From contig NZ_JABJVX010000002.1 in assembly GCF_013155465.1 (NCBI RefSeq), positions 310,001 through 374,000 on the forward strand: a stretch of DNA of 64,000 bases, written 5' to 3'. The notes under the pieces were generated by a model. It saw only the letters and a program-made list of their open reading frames with translations, made no database searches and was not told the DNA's origin. A program made the position numbers and the translations under genes. Each line of letters opens with the position of its first letter. Positions within the stretch are counted from its first letter, which is position 1. Below are positions 16,459 through 25,768 of the stretch, in pieces. Source of the stretch: Alterinioella nitratireducens. GTDB lineage: Bacteria > Pseudomonadota > Alphaproteobacteria > Rhodobacterales > Rhodobacteraceae.

Positions 16459-17685
16459 TCATGCCGCGCTGATATGGGCGCGGCTGATTTGGGCTGCAAG
16501 CTCCACATGCGGGCTCCAGCGGAACTGGTCGATGACCTGGACCCAGTCGATCCGGTATCCTGCCTCGCAAAGCGCCTTGGCGTCGCGGGCGAACGTCACC
16601 GGGTTGCAGGAGGCATAGGCGATGCGCGGCACGCCGGCTTCGGCGATCTGCGCAACCTGTGTCTCGGCCCCGGCGCGGGGCGGGTCGAGGAGGACCGCAT
16701 CGAAGCGGGTCAGCTCATCGGGCAGCAGCGGGCGGCGGAAGAGGTCGCGGGTTTCAAACGTGATCGGTTTCAACCCCGTCGCGTGGCGCGTGGCGTGGTC
16801 GAGCGCCTCGGTCAGGTCGGCGGCCCCTTCGACGGCATGAACGGCGGCGGTTTGCGCCAGCGGCAGGGTGAAGGTGCCGCACCCGGCGAAGAGGTCGGCG
16901 ACATGACGCGCCTCGCCCACGGCCTCCTGCATCGCAGAGACCAGCGCGGCCTCACCATCCGGGGTGGCTTGCAGGAAGGCCCCAGGTGGCGGGATCACCT
17001 GCGCGGGGCCGAAACGCTGCGCGGGCGGGCTGGCGGTGAAGACGGTCTCATCCCCCCAGGTGAGCCGCGCGAAATGCGGCACGAAGCGGGGCAGGGCAAG
17101 GCGCAGCGCCTCATCCAGCGGTTTGCCGCCCGTGACGGTGCAATCGACGCCGGCCTCGGACCGGGTCAGCGCGAAGGCCAGCACCGCGTTGCGCGAGGCA
17201 CCGAGGCGGGTGACTTCCTCCAACACCGGGACCAGCGCCAGAAGATCGGGATGCAGCACGTGGCATTCCGTGATCGGCACGATGGTGTCCGAACGGCGGG
17301 CGTGAAACCCGACCAGCGCGCCCTTCTTGGTGCGCCGACCGGCCAGCGTGGCGCGGCGGCGGGTGCGCGGCGGTGACGTGTGGATGGGGCGGAAGGGCGC
17401 GACAATGCCCTGCGCGGCAAGCGCCGTTTCGACCACCTGCGCCTTCCAGCGGGGCACGAAATCATCCGAGGCGTGTTGCAACGCGCAGCCGCCGCAACTG
17501 CGGAAATGGGCGCAGGGCGCGCGGACACGGTCGGGCGAGGGGGCCACGATGCGCGGGTCGGTGATGCGGCCATTCTCGGGCACGCCGGATACGACCTCGC
17601 CCGGTAGGGTCAGTGCGACCCGCAGGCCGTCGCCGGTGATACCGTCGCCCTTGTGGCCGAGCCGCTCGATTACGTGATCCGTCAT
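16459..17685 (-). CDS. class I SAM-dependent RNA uridine methyltransferase (TrmA/RlmD family)
   Basis: About 408 aa. The N-terminal half has a cysteine cluster PCAHFRSCGGCALQH (Cys58, 64, 67) plus a later Cys in TECHVLHP, the four ligands of the 4Fe-4S cluster in RlmC/RlmD-type enzymes. The C-terminal Rossmann domain has DLFAGCGTFTLPLAQ for SAM, LLDPPRAGAETQ, and the nucleophile motif YASCNPVTFARDA. It therefore methylates C5 of uridine in RNA, most likely 23S rRNA. The short TRAM-like start (VIERLGHKGDGIT) is present. I use the ATG at 17685; an ATG four codons upstream is possible. Confidence 0.92.
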   Translation of the reverse strand: MTDHVIERLGHKGDGITGDGLRVALTLPGEVVSGVPENGRITDPRIVAPSPDRVRAPCAHFRSCGGCALQHASDDFVPRWKAQVVETALAAQGIVAPFRPIHTSPPRTRRRATLAGRRTKKGALVGFHARRSDTIVPITECHVLHPDLLALVPVLEEVTRLGASRNAVLAFALTRSEAGVDCTVTGGKPLDEALRLALPRFVPHFARLTWGDETVFTASPPAQRFGPAQVIPPPGAFLQATPDGEAALVSAMQEAVGEARHVADLFAGCGTFTLPLAQTAAVHAVEGAADLTEALDHATRHATGLKPITFETRDLFRRPLLPDELTRFDAVLLDPPRAGAETQVAQIAEAGVPRIAYASCNPVTFARDAKALCEAGYRIDWVQVIDQFRWSPHVELAAQISRAHISAA

Positions 17686-17727
17686 GGCCCCCGCCATATC
17701 TGCAAACCGGCGCGCGCGAAAGATGGT

Positions 17728-18150
17728 TCAACCGCTTGGGATCGCGGGGCTGAAGGCATAGCCTTCGGGGCTGAGCACGGTGCCCTCGCGCAGCCCGTGC
17801 GGCTTGTCGCGGACGGGCTCCAGCACCACATCGCCGCGCGCCTCGGCCCTTGCGATGGCGGCGTCGGGGTCGATCCCGAAGAGGTAGAGTTGCAAGCCCC
17901 CGCCACGCGGCGGCATTTCCGGCACCAGCCCGAGCAGGGGATGCGCACCATAGGTGGCGTCGGCGTGCAGCTGCATCATCATCTGCCCATGCCGGACAAT
18001 GGCGAAATCCTCTGACACGCGATGCGCGGTGAGGCCGAAAACCTCGGTCAGGAACCTGGCCAACGCCCCCACATCCGGGCTCAGCAGGTTGACGCCGAGC
18101 CCTGTCAGGCTGCGCCCGAACGCCTCGGCTGAGATTGTTTCCAGATCCAT
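17728..18150 (-). CDS. VOC (glyoxalase/bleomycin-resistance fold) family protein
   Basis: A 140-aa protein with the vicinal-oxygen-chelate pattern: GLGVNLLSPDVGALARFLTE opens the first beta-alpha-beta module. A second module follows (GLQLYLFGIDPDAAIARAEA, then VLEPVRDKPHGLREGTVLSP). Members bind a metal and include glyoxalases, dioxygenases and drug-binding proteins; which applies here is unclear, since metal ligands are only partly obvious. It lies between the ABC exporter pair and the RNA methyltransferase on the same strand, spaced 12 and 42 bases. Confidence 0.82.
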   Translation of the reverse strand: MDLETISAEAFGRSLTGLGVNLLSPDVGALARFLTEVFGLTAHRVSEDFAIVRHGQMMMQLHADATYGAHPLLGLVPEMPPRGGGLQLYLFGIDPDAAIARAEARGDVVLEPVRDKPHGLREGTVLSPEGYAFSPAIPSG

Positions 18151-18162
18151 CGCCTCACGCTC

Positions 18163-19998
18163 CTATTCGGCGGCCTCGTCAATCCCGATGAAGCCGCCCG
18201 ATTGCCGGTTCCAGTAGCGCGCATAAAGGCCGTTCCGCGCCAGCAATTCGTCATGCGTGCCGTCCTCGACGATGCGGCCCGCATCCATCACTACGATCCG
18301 GTCCATGGCGGAGATCGTGGACAGGCGGTGTGCGATGGCGATGACGGTCTTGCCCTCCATCACCTGCGCCAGCGTGTCCTGGATCGCGGCCTCGACTTCG
18401 CTGTCCAGCGCCGATGTCGCCTCGTCCAGCACAAGCACTGGCGCATCTTTCAGAAAGGCGCGGGCCAGGGCAATGCGCTGGCGCTGTCCACCCGAGAGTT
18501 TCACGCCGCGTTCGCCAAGATGGGCGTCATAGCCGCGCCGCCCGGTATGGTCGCGAAGGTCCAGGATGAACTCATGCGCCTCGGCGCGGCGGGCGGCATC
18601 GACCATCTCGTCTTCCGCTGCGCCGGGGCGCCCGTAGAGGATGTTGTCGCGCGCGGATCGATTGAACATCGCGGTTTCCTGCGTGACCATCGAGATCTGG
18701 CGGCGCAGGCTTTCCTGCGTCAGGTCGCGCACATCCGTCTCGTCCAGCATCACGCGCCCGCCCTCGGTGTCGTAGAGCCTGAGCAGCAGCGCCACGAGGG
18801 TGGACTTGCCCGCGCCCGACGCCCCGACGATGCCCAGTTTCTCGCCCGGTTTCACGTCCAGCGACAGATCGACAATGCCGCCCGTATCGCCGCCATAGGC
18901 GAAGCTTACCTCATCGAAGCGGATGCGTCCCTTGGCCCGCTCGACCTCCAGCGCGCTGTCACGGTCGGTCAGGGCATGGGCAGGTGAAAGCGTGTGCATC
19001 CCGTCCTCGATCTCGCCGATATGGGAATAGATCGCCATCAGCACGAAACTGACCCAACCCGTCATCTGCGCGATGCGGATGGCGATGGCCCCGGTGGTCG
19101 CGATCTCGCCCGTCGAGGCGAGACCGAGCGACCAGAGCCAGAGCGTGCCGCCAATCAGGATCACCGGCAGCGCGCCCGCCACCGTCATCAGCGAGAGCCG
19201 GAAGAGGGCCGAGATGCGCCCGAACCCGATTGCCTTCTGACGGAAATTGGCCATCGCATCGAGGGCCGAGCGATCCTCGAAATCGTGATGCGCGAAGAGC
19301 TTGACGGTCTTGATATTGGTGATCGTGTCCACGACCTGCCCGGACACGGCGGCACGGCTGCCCGCCCGCGCCTTGGACAGTTTGCGCACACGCGGCATGA
19401 ACCAGCGGATGAGCGCGAAATAGGCCGCGAGCCAGACGACCAGCGCCACGGCCATCCGCATGTCGATCGAGATCAGCAGGATCAACGAGCCGATGAGCGA
19501 GGCCAGCGCGAAGGCGACGACATTGACGAATTCCACCACCACATTGGTGACCGCGCCCGAGGTCTGCATCTGTTTCTGCGCGATGCGGCCAGCGAAATCG
19601 TTGTCGAAGAAGGTCACCGCCTGGCCAAGCGTGTGCCGGTTGAGCCGCGCCAGAACCAGCACATGCACATTGGGCTGCACCACCAGCGCCGAGGCCGCGG
19701 ATGACGCCGCGAAGGCCAGCGGGCGCAGAGCCAAGAAGAACCCGAGCGCGGCCAGAAGGAGGGGCCATTCGGCCTGAAATATCGTGTCGGGCTGGCCGGT
19801 GCTGGCGGCGTCGATGATGAGACCCAGGAGCAGCGCCGACAGAACCTCGGAAATGCCCGCGATGGCCGAGACCAGCCCCGCCATGATCAAGACCGGCCAC
19901 GCCCCCTTGAGGCACCAGTAGATGAACGCGCCGAGCGTGTCGGGGGGCGGGCCATCCGCCGGGCGGAAGGCGTCGATGAGGTTGGCGAGGCGGTTCAT
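18163..19998 (-). CDS. ABC exporter half-transporter (membrane plus ATPase), subunit 2
   Basis: A 611-aa fusion of a six-helix type IV exporter domain (about 30-340) and an ATP-binding domain. The ATPase has Walker A GASGAGKST near residue 396, signature LSGGQRQRIALARAFLKDAP, Walker B VLVLDEATSALD and the H-loop AHRLSTI, all intact. It overlaps the start of nothing else but begins inside the last four bases of the upstream paralogue, so the two subunits are translationally coupled and probably form a heterodimer. Substrate unknown: lipids, peptides or drugs are usual for this class. Confidence 0.92.
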   Translation of the reverse strand: MNRLANLIDAFRPADGPPPDTLGAFIYWCLKGAWPVLIMAGLVSAIAGISEVLSALLLGLIIDAASTGQPDTIFQAEWPLLLAALGFFLALRPLAFAASSAASALVVQPNVHVLVLARLNRHTLGQAVTFFDNDFAGRIAQKQMQTSGAVTNVVVEFVNVVAFALASLIGSLILLISIDMRMAVALVVWLAAYFALIRWFMPRVRKLSKARAGSRAAVSGQVVDTITNIKTVKLFAHHDFEDRSALDAMANFRQKAIGFGRISALFRLSLMTVAGALPVILIGGTLWLWSLGLASTGEIATTGAIAIRIAQMTGWVSFVLMAIYSHIGEIEDGMHTLSPAHALTDRDSALEVERAKGRIRFDEVSFAYGGDTGGIVDLSLDVKPGEKLGIVGASGAGKSTLVALLLRLYDTEGGRVMLDETDVRDLTQESLRRQISMVTQETAMFNRSARDNILYGRPGAAEDEMVDAARRAEAHEFILDLRDHTGRRGYDAHLGERGVKLSGGQRQRIALARAFLKDAPVLVLDEATSALDSEVEAAIQDTLAQVMEGKTVIAIAHRLSTISAMDRIVVMDAGRIVEDGTHDELLARNGLYARYWNRQSGGFIGIDEAAE

Positions 19999-21836
19999 TC
20001 GGCGGCCTCGGTGCCGATGAACCCGCCCGATTGCCGCGCCCAGAACCCGGCATAGAGGCCGTTCTGCGCCAAAAGCTCCGCATGCGTGCCTTCCTCGGCC
20101 ACGCGGCCATCCTCCAGCACGACGATCCGGTCCATATGGGCGATGGTGGACAGGCGATGCGCGATGGCGATCACGGTCTTGCCCTCCATCACGCCGTAAA
20201 GCGTGTCCTGAATGGCGGCTTCGACCTCAGAGTCCAGCGCGCTTGTCGCCTCGTCCAGCACAAGGATCGGCGCGTCCTTCAGGATCACGCGCGCCAGCGT
20301 CACGCGCTGCCGTTGCCCGCCCGACAGTTTCACGCCGCGTTCGCCGACCTGCGCGTCATATCCCTGCCGCCCCTCGGGGTCGGCCAGATCGAGGATGAAA
20401 TCATGCGCCTCGGCCCGCTTGGCGGCGTCGATCATCTCCGCTTCACTCGCGTCGGGGCGACCGTAGAGGATGTTTTCACGCACCGAGCGATGCAAAAGCG
20501 AGCTGTCCTGCTGGACCATGCCGATCTGACGGCGCAGGCTGTCCTGCGTCACCTCCGCGATGTCCTGCCCGTCGATCAGGATGCGTCCGGTCTCGGCGTC
20601 GTAGAAGCGCAAGAGCAGTTTCACCAGCGTGGATTTCCCCGCGCCGGAGCGCCCGATGACGCCGACCTTTTCGCCTGCCGCAATGGTCAGGTTGAGGTTC
20701 TGAAGGCCTCCGCTTTCACGCCCGTAATGGTGGCTGAGGCCGCTGATCTCAATCTCGCCCTTGGTCAGGTCAAGTTCAAAGGCTCCGGGCCGGTCGATCA
20801 GCTCAATGGGTTGCGCGATGGTCTCCATCCCCTCGGACACGACGCCGAGAGAGCGGAAGAAGGTGCTGAGCGCCCACATGATCCAGCCGGTCATCGCATT
20901 CAGCCGCAGCGTCAGCGCGGTGGCGGCGGCGACGATGCCGACGCTGGCCGTGCCCTGCATCCACAGCCACACGCCCCACCCGACGACGGCCACGACCAGA
21001 AAGCCGTTCAGCGCGGTCAGGGCGACATCCATCGTCGTGTAGATGCGCATCTCGTTGGCGAAGGTGCGGCGGGTGTGCTCGATGGCTTCGCGGGCGTAAT
21101 TCAGCTCATCATCGTGATGCGCGAAGAGCTTGACCGAATGGATATTGGTGTAGCTGTCGACCACCCGCCCTGTGACCTCCGAGCGCGCGTCGGAACTGGC
21201 CTTGGAGGCGGGGCCGACGCGGATCATCGTCCAGCGGACAAGGATCGCGTAGAGGACGAACCAGACCAGCAGCGGGATCACGAGGCGCGGATCCGCATCG
21301 AAGAGCAGCAGGGCAGCCCCCACCAGGTAGGCCAGCGAAAAGGTGATCGCGTCGAAGACCTGGAAAATGGCGTCCCCCGCGGCGGGCGGCGTCTGCATGA
21401 TCCGGTTGGCCAGCCGTCCGGCAAAGTCGTTCTCGAACCAGCCCACGGATTGGCGCAGCACATGGCGATGCGCGCGCCAGCGGATCAGCGTGCCGAAATT
21501 GACGATGATCGCATTGTTCAGAAGGGCCACGTCCAGCCATTGGATGATTGGCCGGATGAACAGGATGAAGATGGCGACGGCCAGCAATTCCCACCCGTAT
21601 TCCGACAACACGGTGTCCGGGCTGAGGCCGCTCAGGATGTCGACCAGGCGGCCCATATAGGCGATCAGCCACAGCTCCAGCGCCGCCACCACGACAGACA
21701 TGAGCGCGGTGAGCGCAAAGACCTTCTTGAACGGCTGCGAATAGGCCCAGAGAAACGGGCCGATCTTGCGCGGGGGCTGATCCTCTTCCGCGTAGTCGGT
21801 GAAGGGATCGACCATATTTTCGAAGAAACGAAACAT
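19995..21836 (-). CDS. ABC exporter half-transporter (membrane plus ATPase), subunit 1
   Basis: A 613-aa paralogue of the downstream gene with the same architecture: six membrane helices in residues 40-340, Walker A GRSGAGKST near residue 399, signature LSGGQRQRVTLARVILKDAP, Walker B LVLDEATSALD and H-loop AHRLSTI. Both ATP sites appear consensus in each subunit, so a homodimer cannot be excluded. The ATG at 21836 (MFRFFENMVDPF) was chosen because the longer frame to 22235 runs through the LysE-type gene in another frame. It starts 47 bases after that gene. Confidence 0.92.
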   Translation of the reverse strand: MFRFFENMVDPFTDYAEEDQPPRKIGPFLWAYSQPFKKVFALTALMSVVVAALELWLIAYMGRLVDILSGLSPDTVLSEYGWELLAVAIFILFIRPIIQWLDVALLNNAIIVNFGTLIRWRAHRHVLRQSVGWFENDFAGRLANRIMQTPPAAGDAIFQVFDAITFSLAYLVGAALLLFDADPRLVIPLLVWFVLYAILVRWTMIRVGPASKASSDARSEVTGRVVDSYTNIHSVKLFAHHDDELNYAREAIEHTRRTFANEMRIYTTMDVALTALNGFLVVAVVGWGVWLWMQGTASVGIVAAATALTLRLNAMTGWIMWALSTFFRSLGVVSEGMETIAQPIELIDRPGAFELDLTKGEIEISGLSHHYGRESGGLQNLNLTIAAGEKVGVIGRSGAGKSTLVKLLLRFYDAETGRILIDGQDIAEVTQDSLRRQIGMVQQDSSLLHRSVRENILYGRPDASEAEMIDAAKRAEAHDFILDLADPEGRQGYDAQVGERGVKLSGGQRQRVTLARVILKDAPILVLDEATSALDSEVEAAIQDTLYGVMEGKTVIAIAHRLSTIAHMDRIVVLEDGRVAEEGTHAELLAQNGLYAGFWARQSGGFIGTEAAE

Positions 21837-21883
21837 GGGGCTGACCAGGAATTGGGGTTCAGACGGAAGATATAGCGCGCGTG

Positions 21884-22462
21884 CTACAGGAAGACCATGA
21901 GGGCCGAGGCGGCGAGGGCGGTGGCCATCACGGTGCGGAAAACGGCCCAGGCTGCCGGTGTGGTCAGCAGCAGCGCCAGCAGCGTGCCGGCGAAGCTCCA
22001 GAACAGGCAGACGAAGAGGTTGAGGCCCGAGAAGGCACTGGCAAGACGCTGCGCGTCCACCCAAGGCCCAAGCCCCGCGCCATAGCCCGCCGCCGCCGCC
22101 ATCGCCACGGCCCAGACCTTGGGATTGACCCACTGGAACAAGACCGCTTCGATGAAGGTGAAGGGGCGCTCGCGCGACCGCTTCGCCTTCAGCCGCGAGG
22201 CGTTCAGCAATTGCCAGGCCATGAACAGGATCCACGCCGCAGCGGCAATCTTGAGGGTCAGGGTCAGCCCCGGACGCGCCGCCAGCAGCGCGCCGATACC
22301 AAGCCCGGTCAGCCCCGCCGTGATGCCCACGCCAAAGGCCACGCCCGCGACATGGGGCAGGGTGGCGCGAAAGCCGAACCGCGCGCCCGAGGCGGTGATC
22401 AGGATGACATTGGGACCGGGGGAAAACAGCCCGGCAAAGACAAAGGGATAGAGCGGATCCAT
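21884..22462 (-). CDS. LysE/RhtB-family amino acid exporter
   Basis: A 192-aa membrane protein with about six hydrophobic helices. The N-terminal family signature FSPGPNVILITASGARFGFR (LysE consensus P-G-P) and the QWVNPKVWAVAMAAA motif in the fourth helix are clear. Such proteins export amino acids or homoserine lactones. It lies between the CCA transferase and the ABC exporter in a run of minus-strand genes, 33 bases after the first. Substrate not predictable. Confidence 0.9.
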   Translation of the reverse strand: MDPLYPFVFAGLFSPGPNVILITASGARFGFRATLPHVAGVAFGVGITAGLTGLGIGALLAARPGLTLTLKIAAAAWILFMAWQLLNASRLKAKRSRERPFTFIEAVLFQWVNPKVWAVAMAAAAGYGAGLGPWVDAQRLASAFSGLNLFVCLFWSFAGTLLALLLTTPAAWAVFRTVMATALAASALMVFL

Positions 22463-22495
22463 GCGCGCGACATGGAGGGCGCGGGGGCTACTCTG

Positions 22496-23650
22496 TCAAG
22501 CCAGCAAATCGGGTTTGGTGAGGGTAAAGCCCGAGGCGATCCAGCGTGCCTCCGCCGCGCGCAGGGCTTCCCCCAGTGCGGGGCCAGAGAGCCCCTTGGC
22601 CTGTAGATCGGCGGCGCGGATCGGCAGGGTCTGCGCGGCACCATGTGCGACGGCGTCCAGATCGGCCTGCGTCACACCGGTTCCGAACAGGGCCGCGCGC
22701 AACAGCACCACGTCGCGCCCCGCCTGGTCGCCGAGGTGATAGCCAAGCGCGCCCGCGCCCGCCACATCCCCGATCCGCGCGCGGCGGTTGGCGATGCACG
22801 ATGCCTGCGATTTGCTGAGGCGCAGCGCGTCCGTCGCGTTCTCTCCCCCGATCAACGCCAGTCGCCGGACCGGGTCGGGAGACAGCCCATGTTGACCCTC
22901 CAGATGCACCAGCACCGGCAGCGCGGTCGCATCCGCCCCCGGCAACACGCGCGCCAGGATACCCGCCTGCGTCATCGCGGCGACGGCTGGCGCGGGATCG
23001 GGGGCGGACAGCAGCTTGACCATCTCGGCCCCCACCCGTTCGCGCGACAACCCGTCCAGCCCCTCGGCCATCCCGGCGCAGGCTGCGAGGCCCTCGGCGT
23101 CCAACCCTCCGGCGGGATCGGCATAATGGGCGTGGAAGCGGAAGAAGCGCAGGATGCGCAGGTAGTCTTCCTCGATCCGGTCACGTGGATCGCCGATAAA
23201 GCGCACCCGGCGCGCCTCAAGGTCGGGCAGGCCCTGGCCAAGCGGGTCCAGCACTTGCCCGCGGGCATCGGCATAGAGCGCGTTGATGGTGAAATCGCGG
23301 CGCTCGGCGTCTTCCTCGACCCTCTCCGAGAAGGCGACAACCGCGCGGCGGCCATCGGTCTCGACGTCGCGGCGGAAGGTGGTGACCTCATGCGGAAAGC
23401 CCCCGGCCACAACCGTCACGGTGCCGTGGTCGATGCCGGTCGGGACGGGTTTCATGCCGGCCGCCTGCGTGACCCCCATCACCCGCTCGGGCCGCGCATC
23501 GGTGGCGATGTCGATATCCGAGACGCTCCGCCCGATGATTCCGTCGCGCACGCAACCGCCCACGAAGAGCGCGTGAAACCCCGCCCCCTCAAGCGCCGCA
23601 CAGAGCGCCTGGGTCGCGGGACGGGTCAACCAATCCGCCTCCAACTTCAT
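22496..23650 (-). CDS. CCA tRNA nucleotidyltransferase (class II)
   Basis: Adds or repairs the 3'-CCA end of tRNAs without a template. The head domain has the nucleotidyltransferase motif FVGGCVRDGIIGRSVSDIDI with both catalytic aspartates. RRDFTINALYADARGQVLDP follows, then the GDPRDRIEEDYLRILRFFRF region that recognises the incoming base. The C-terminal helical body is present (384 aa total, typical for alphaproteobacteria; no HD domain). It starts inside the last four bases of the CoA pyrophosphatase gene, so the two are coupled. Confidence 0.93.
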   Translation of the reverse strand: MKLEADWLTRPATQALCAALEGAGFHALFVGGCVRDGIIGRSVSDIDIATDARPERVMGVTQAAGMKPVPTGIDHGTVTVVAGGFPHEVTTFRRDVETDGRRAVVAFSERVEEDAERRDFTINALYADARGQVLDPLGQGLPDLEARRVRFIGDPRDRIEEDYLRILRFFRFHAHYADPAGGLDAEGLAACAGMAEGLDGLSRERVGAEMVKLLSAPDPAPAVAAMTQAGILARVLPGADATALPVLVHLEGQHGLSPDPVRRLALIGGENATDALRLSKSQASCIANRRARIGDVAGAGALGYHLGDQAGRDVVLLRAALFGTGVTQADLDAVAHGAAQTLPIRAADLQAKGLSGPALGEALRAAEARWIASGFTLTKPDLLA

Positions 23651-24213
23651 GATCCCACCCGATCAGCGAGGCCCTTCAGCATTCGCGCGGTCGCGCCCCA
23701 GATGTAATAGGGGCCATAGGGCACCACGTAATAGGCGCGCCATTTGCCCTGCCAGCGGCGTTTCTCGACCCGGTAATTCGCGGGCGCCATCAGGAAGGTG
23801 AGCGGCACGGTGAAGACCTCGGCCACTTCACCGGGTTCAGAAACCGGTTCAAACGGTGCGCGGACCCGGCCCACGATTGGGGTGACGGTGTAGCTGGTCA
23901 CGGTTTCATGGGGCGGCAGGGGGCCGAGGATGTCGACATTGGCGGGGTCCAGCCCCACCTCCTCCCACGCCTCGCGCAGGGCGGCGGCGGTCGCATCCGC
24001 ATCGCCCGCGTCGATCTTGCCGCCGGGAAAGGCGATCTGGCCGGGGTGGTGTTTCAGGGTCGAGGCGCGCTGCGTCAGGATCACCCGCGCCTCTGCCCCC
24101 TCGCCCATGACCGCCATCAGCACCGCCGCCTGCCGCAGCTTGCGCCCCGCGGGCAGCAGCACGTCCGGATTCAGGTCATAATCCGAGGAGGCCGGGGCAG
24201 GCCCCGACAGCAC
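23647..24213 (-). CDS. CoA pyrophosphatase (Nudix, NudL/YeaB-like)
   Basis: Hydrolyses coenzyme A and derivatives to phosphopantetheine and 3',5'-ADP. The Nudix box is GGKIDAGDADATAAALREAW followed by EEVGL, preceded by the family hallmark LTQRASTLKHHPGQIAFPGG (the NudL extension). The shown start is a GTG at 24213; similar proteins usually have about ten more N-terminal residues. The frame stays open a short way upstream without an ATG, so the true start is uncertain. It lies 19 bases after hslO and overlaps the CCA transferase. Confidence 0.9.
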   Translation of the reverse strand: MLSGPAPASSDYDLNPDVLLPAGRKLRQAAVLMAVMGEGAEARVILTQRASTLKHHPGQIAFPGGKIDAGDADATAAALREAWEEVGLDPANVDILGPLPPHETVTSYTVTPIVGRVRAPFEPVSEPGEVAEVFTVPLTFLMAPANYRVEKRRWQGKWRAYYVVPYGPYYIWGATARMLKGLADRVGS

Positions 24214-24232
24214 CTCGGTTATGCGGGCCAGG

Positions 24233-25225
24233 TCAGTCAGCGGGCTTTTCCGCCTCGAAGCCGAGCGTTTTCGGGTCGAACACGTAATGCGCGCCGCAGA
24301 ACTGGCAATCGGCGGTCACCGTGCCCTCATCCGTGGTCATGTGGCCGATATCCTTGGCCGAATAGATCGACATCGACTGGCGCACGCGATCGGCGGAACA
24401 GGTGCAGCCGAACTGCACGGGCAGGGCGTCGAAGACACGCGGCCCTTCCTCGTGGAAAAGCCGCAACAGCAGGTCGGTCGGTGCGACGCTCGGCCCGATC
24501 AGCTCCAGATCCTCGACCGTGTCCAGCAGCAGGTTGGCGCGGGTCCAGTTCTCGGATTCATCGTCGGTCAGGATATCCTCCGCCGTCAGCAGCCCGGCCT
24601 CGCCCGAGCCGCCTTCACCGGTCACATGCGGACTGGCCTTGGGCATGTGCTGCAGCATCACGCCGCCCGCGCGCCAGCCGGTGACGCCACCGGGTTCCGA
24701 GCTGTGGCCATAGGACAGCGCAAAGCGGGTCGGCAGTTGCTCGGATTGGGCGAAATAGGCCTCGGCGCAGGCGGCCAGCGAGCCACCCGACAGCGGCGTG
24801 ATGCCCTGGTAGGGCTCCATCCCCTTGCCCTGGTCGATCAGGATCGCGAAATACCCCGTGCCGATCTGGGCAAACGGGTCCGCATCCGCATCGAAGGTCT
24901 CGGCGTCATAGCTGGCATAGCCCCGGATCCGCGCCTTGCCGCCGGGTTCAGACGGCGCATAGATGTCGGTCGCCAGGATGCGCAGCGGGCCGTCGCCGCG
25001 CACTTGCAGGGACAGTTTCCAGCGCAGCTTGATGGTCTGGCCGATGAGGGCCGTCAGCAGCGCCATCTCGGCGACCATGCTTTCGACGCCGCGCGGATAG
25101 TCGTGCTGCGACAGGATCTGGTCGATGGTGCCGTCCAGCCGCGCGACCCGGCCACGAATGTCGGACCGGTCCAGCTGGAACGGCAGGACGGTATCGTCCC
25201 AGGCGAGTTTCATGGCTGTGGTCAT
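24233..25225 (-). CDS. hslO: Hsp33 redox-regulated molecular chaperone
   Basis: Holdase activated by oxidation, 330 aa. The N-terminal core includes VAEMALLTALIGQTIKLRWK and GYASYDAETFDADADP. The C-terminal redox switch has the four zinc cysteines in FGCTCSADR and ADCQFCGAHY (CxC then CxxC), so it should be functional. The ATG at 25225 (MTTAMKLAWD) has GGAAGGAAAG upstream; much longer frames upstream are non-coding. It is the first gene of the minus-strand series ending at the sodium channel. Confidence 0.95.
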   Translation of the reverse strand: MTTAMKLAWDDTVLPFQLDRSDIRGRVARLDGTIDQILSQHDYPRGVESMVAEMALLTALIGQTIKLRWKLSLQVRGDGPLRILATDIYAPSEPGGKARIRGYASYDAETFDADADPFAQIGTGYFAILIDQGKGMEPYQGITPLSGGSLAACAEAYFAQSEQLPTRFALSYGHSSEPGGVTGWRAGGVMLQHMPKASPHVTGEGGSGEAGLLTAEDILTDDESENWTRANLLLDTVEDLELIGPSVAPTDLLLRLFHEEGPRVFDALPVQFGCTCSADRVRQSMSIYSAKDIGHMTTDEGTVTADCQFCGAHYVFDPKTLGFEAEKPAD

Positions 25226-25318
25226 CGGCTTTCCTTCCGCGGCGCGCGCTGGCATACCGCGCCCATATATGCGGGGCAAGCGCCTTGCCAACCCCGAGCC
25301 TGACAAGACACGCCCGAG

Positions 25319-25768
25319 ATGAACCGCCGCTTCGGCCCCAAACCGGACCCAGACCGCTACTACTGCCCCCGCATGGGGGCCTATGCGATCGTGCTGGCGG
25401 GCGATGGGATTCTGGCGACGTTCCAGGAGCGTCCGACGCCCGAGCTGCAACTGCCCGGTGGTGGCGTCGACCCCGGCGAAAGCGCGGTGCGCGCCCTGCA
25501 TCGCGAGGTGCTGGAGGAGACCGGATACCGCATCCACGCCCCGCGCCGGTTGGGTATGTTCCACCGGTTCACCTTTATGCCGGATTACGAGATCTGGGCG
25601 CAGAAGCAATGCCATGTCTACCTGGCGCAGATCGGCCCGCGCGTGGCGGTCCCGTCCGAACCCGGCCATATCCCTGTCTTCCTGCCCTGGCATGTCGCGG
25701 AAGAGAGGCTTGGCGTCGAGGGCGACCGGTATTTCGTGGCGCAGGTCAGGCGGCGGATGGGCCTGTGA
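25319..25768 (+). CDS. Nudix hydrolase
   Basis: A 149-aa single-domain protein. The complete Nudix box is GGGVDPGESAVRALHREVLE followed by ETGY, matching GX5EX7REUXEEXGU. Upstream lie YYCPRMGAYAIVLAGDGILA and a hydrophobic strand, as in small ADP-ribose or nucleoside-triphosphate pyrophosphatases. Substrate unknown. It is divergent from hslO (93 bases between starts) and its 3' end overlaps the convergent phosphatase gene by 23 bases, an arrangement seen in compact genomes. Confidence 0.9.
   Translation: MNRRFGPKPDPDRYYCPRMGAYAIVLAGDGILATFQERPTPELQLPGGGVDPGESAVRALHREVLEETGYRIHAPRRLGMFHRFTFMPDYEIWAQKQCHVYLAQIGPRVAVPSEPGHIPVFLPWHVAEERLGVEGDRYFVAQVRRRMGL

Noticed and set aside
20031-21875. A 614-codon plus-strand frame opposite the ABC exporter genes
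   Set aside because: Antisense shadow with biased composition and no motif; the minus-strand genes carry intact ABC motifs.
24213-24240. An upstream ATG for the CoA pyrophosphatase gene
   Set aside because: None exists in frame before hslO ends; the only start codon seen is GTG 24213, so the start is left as uncertain.
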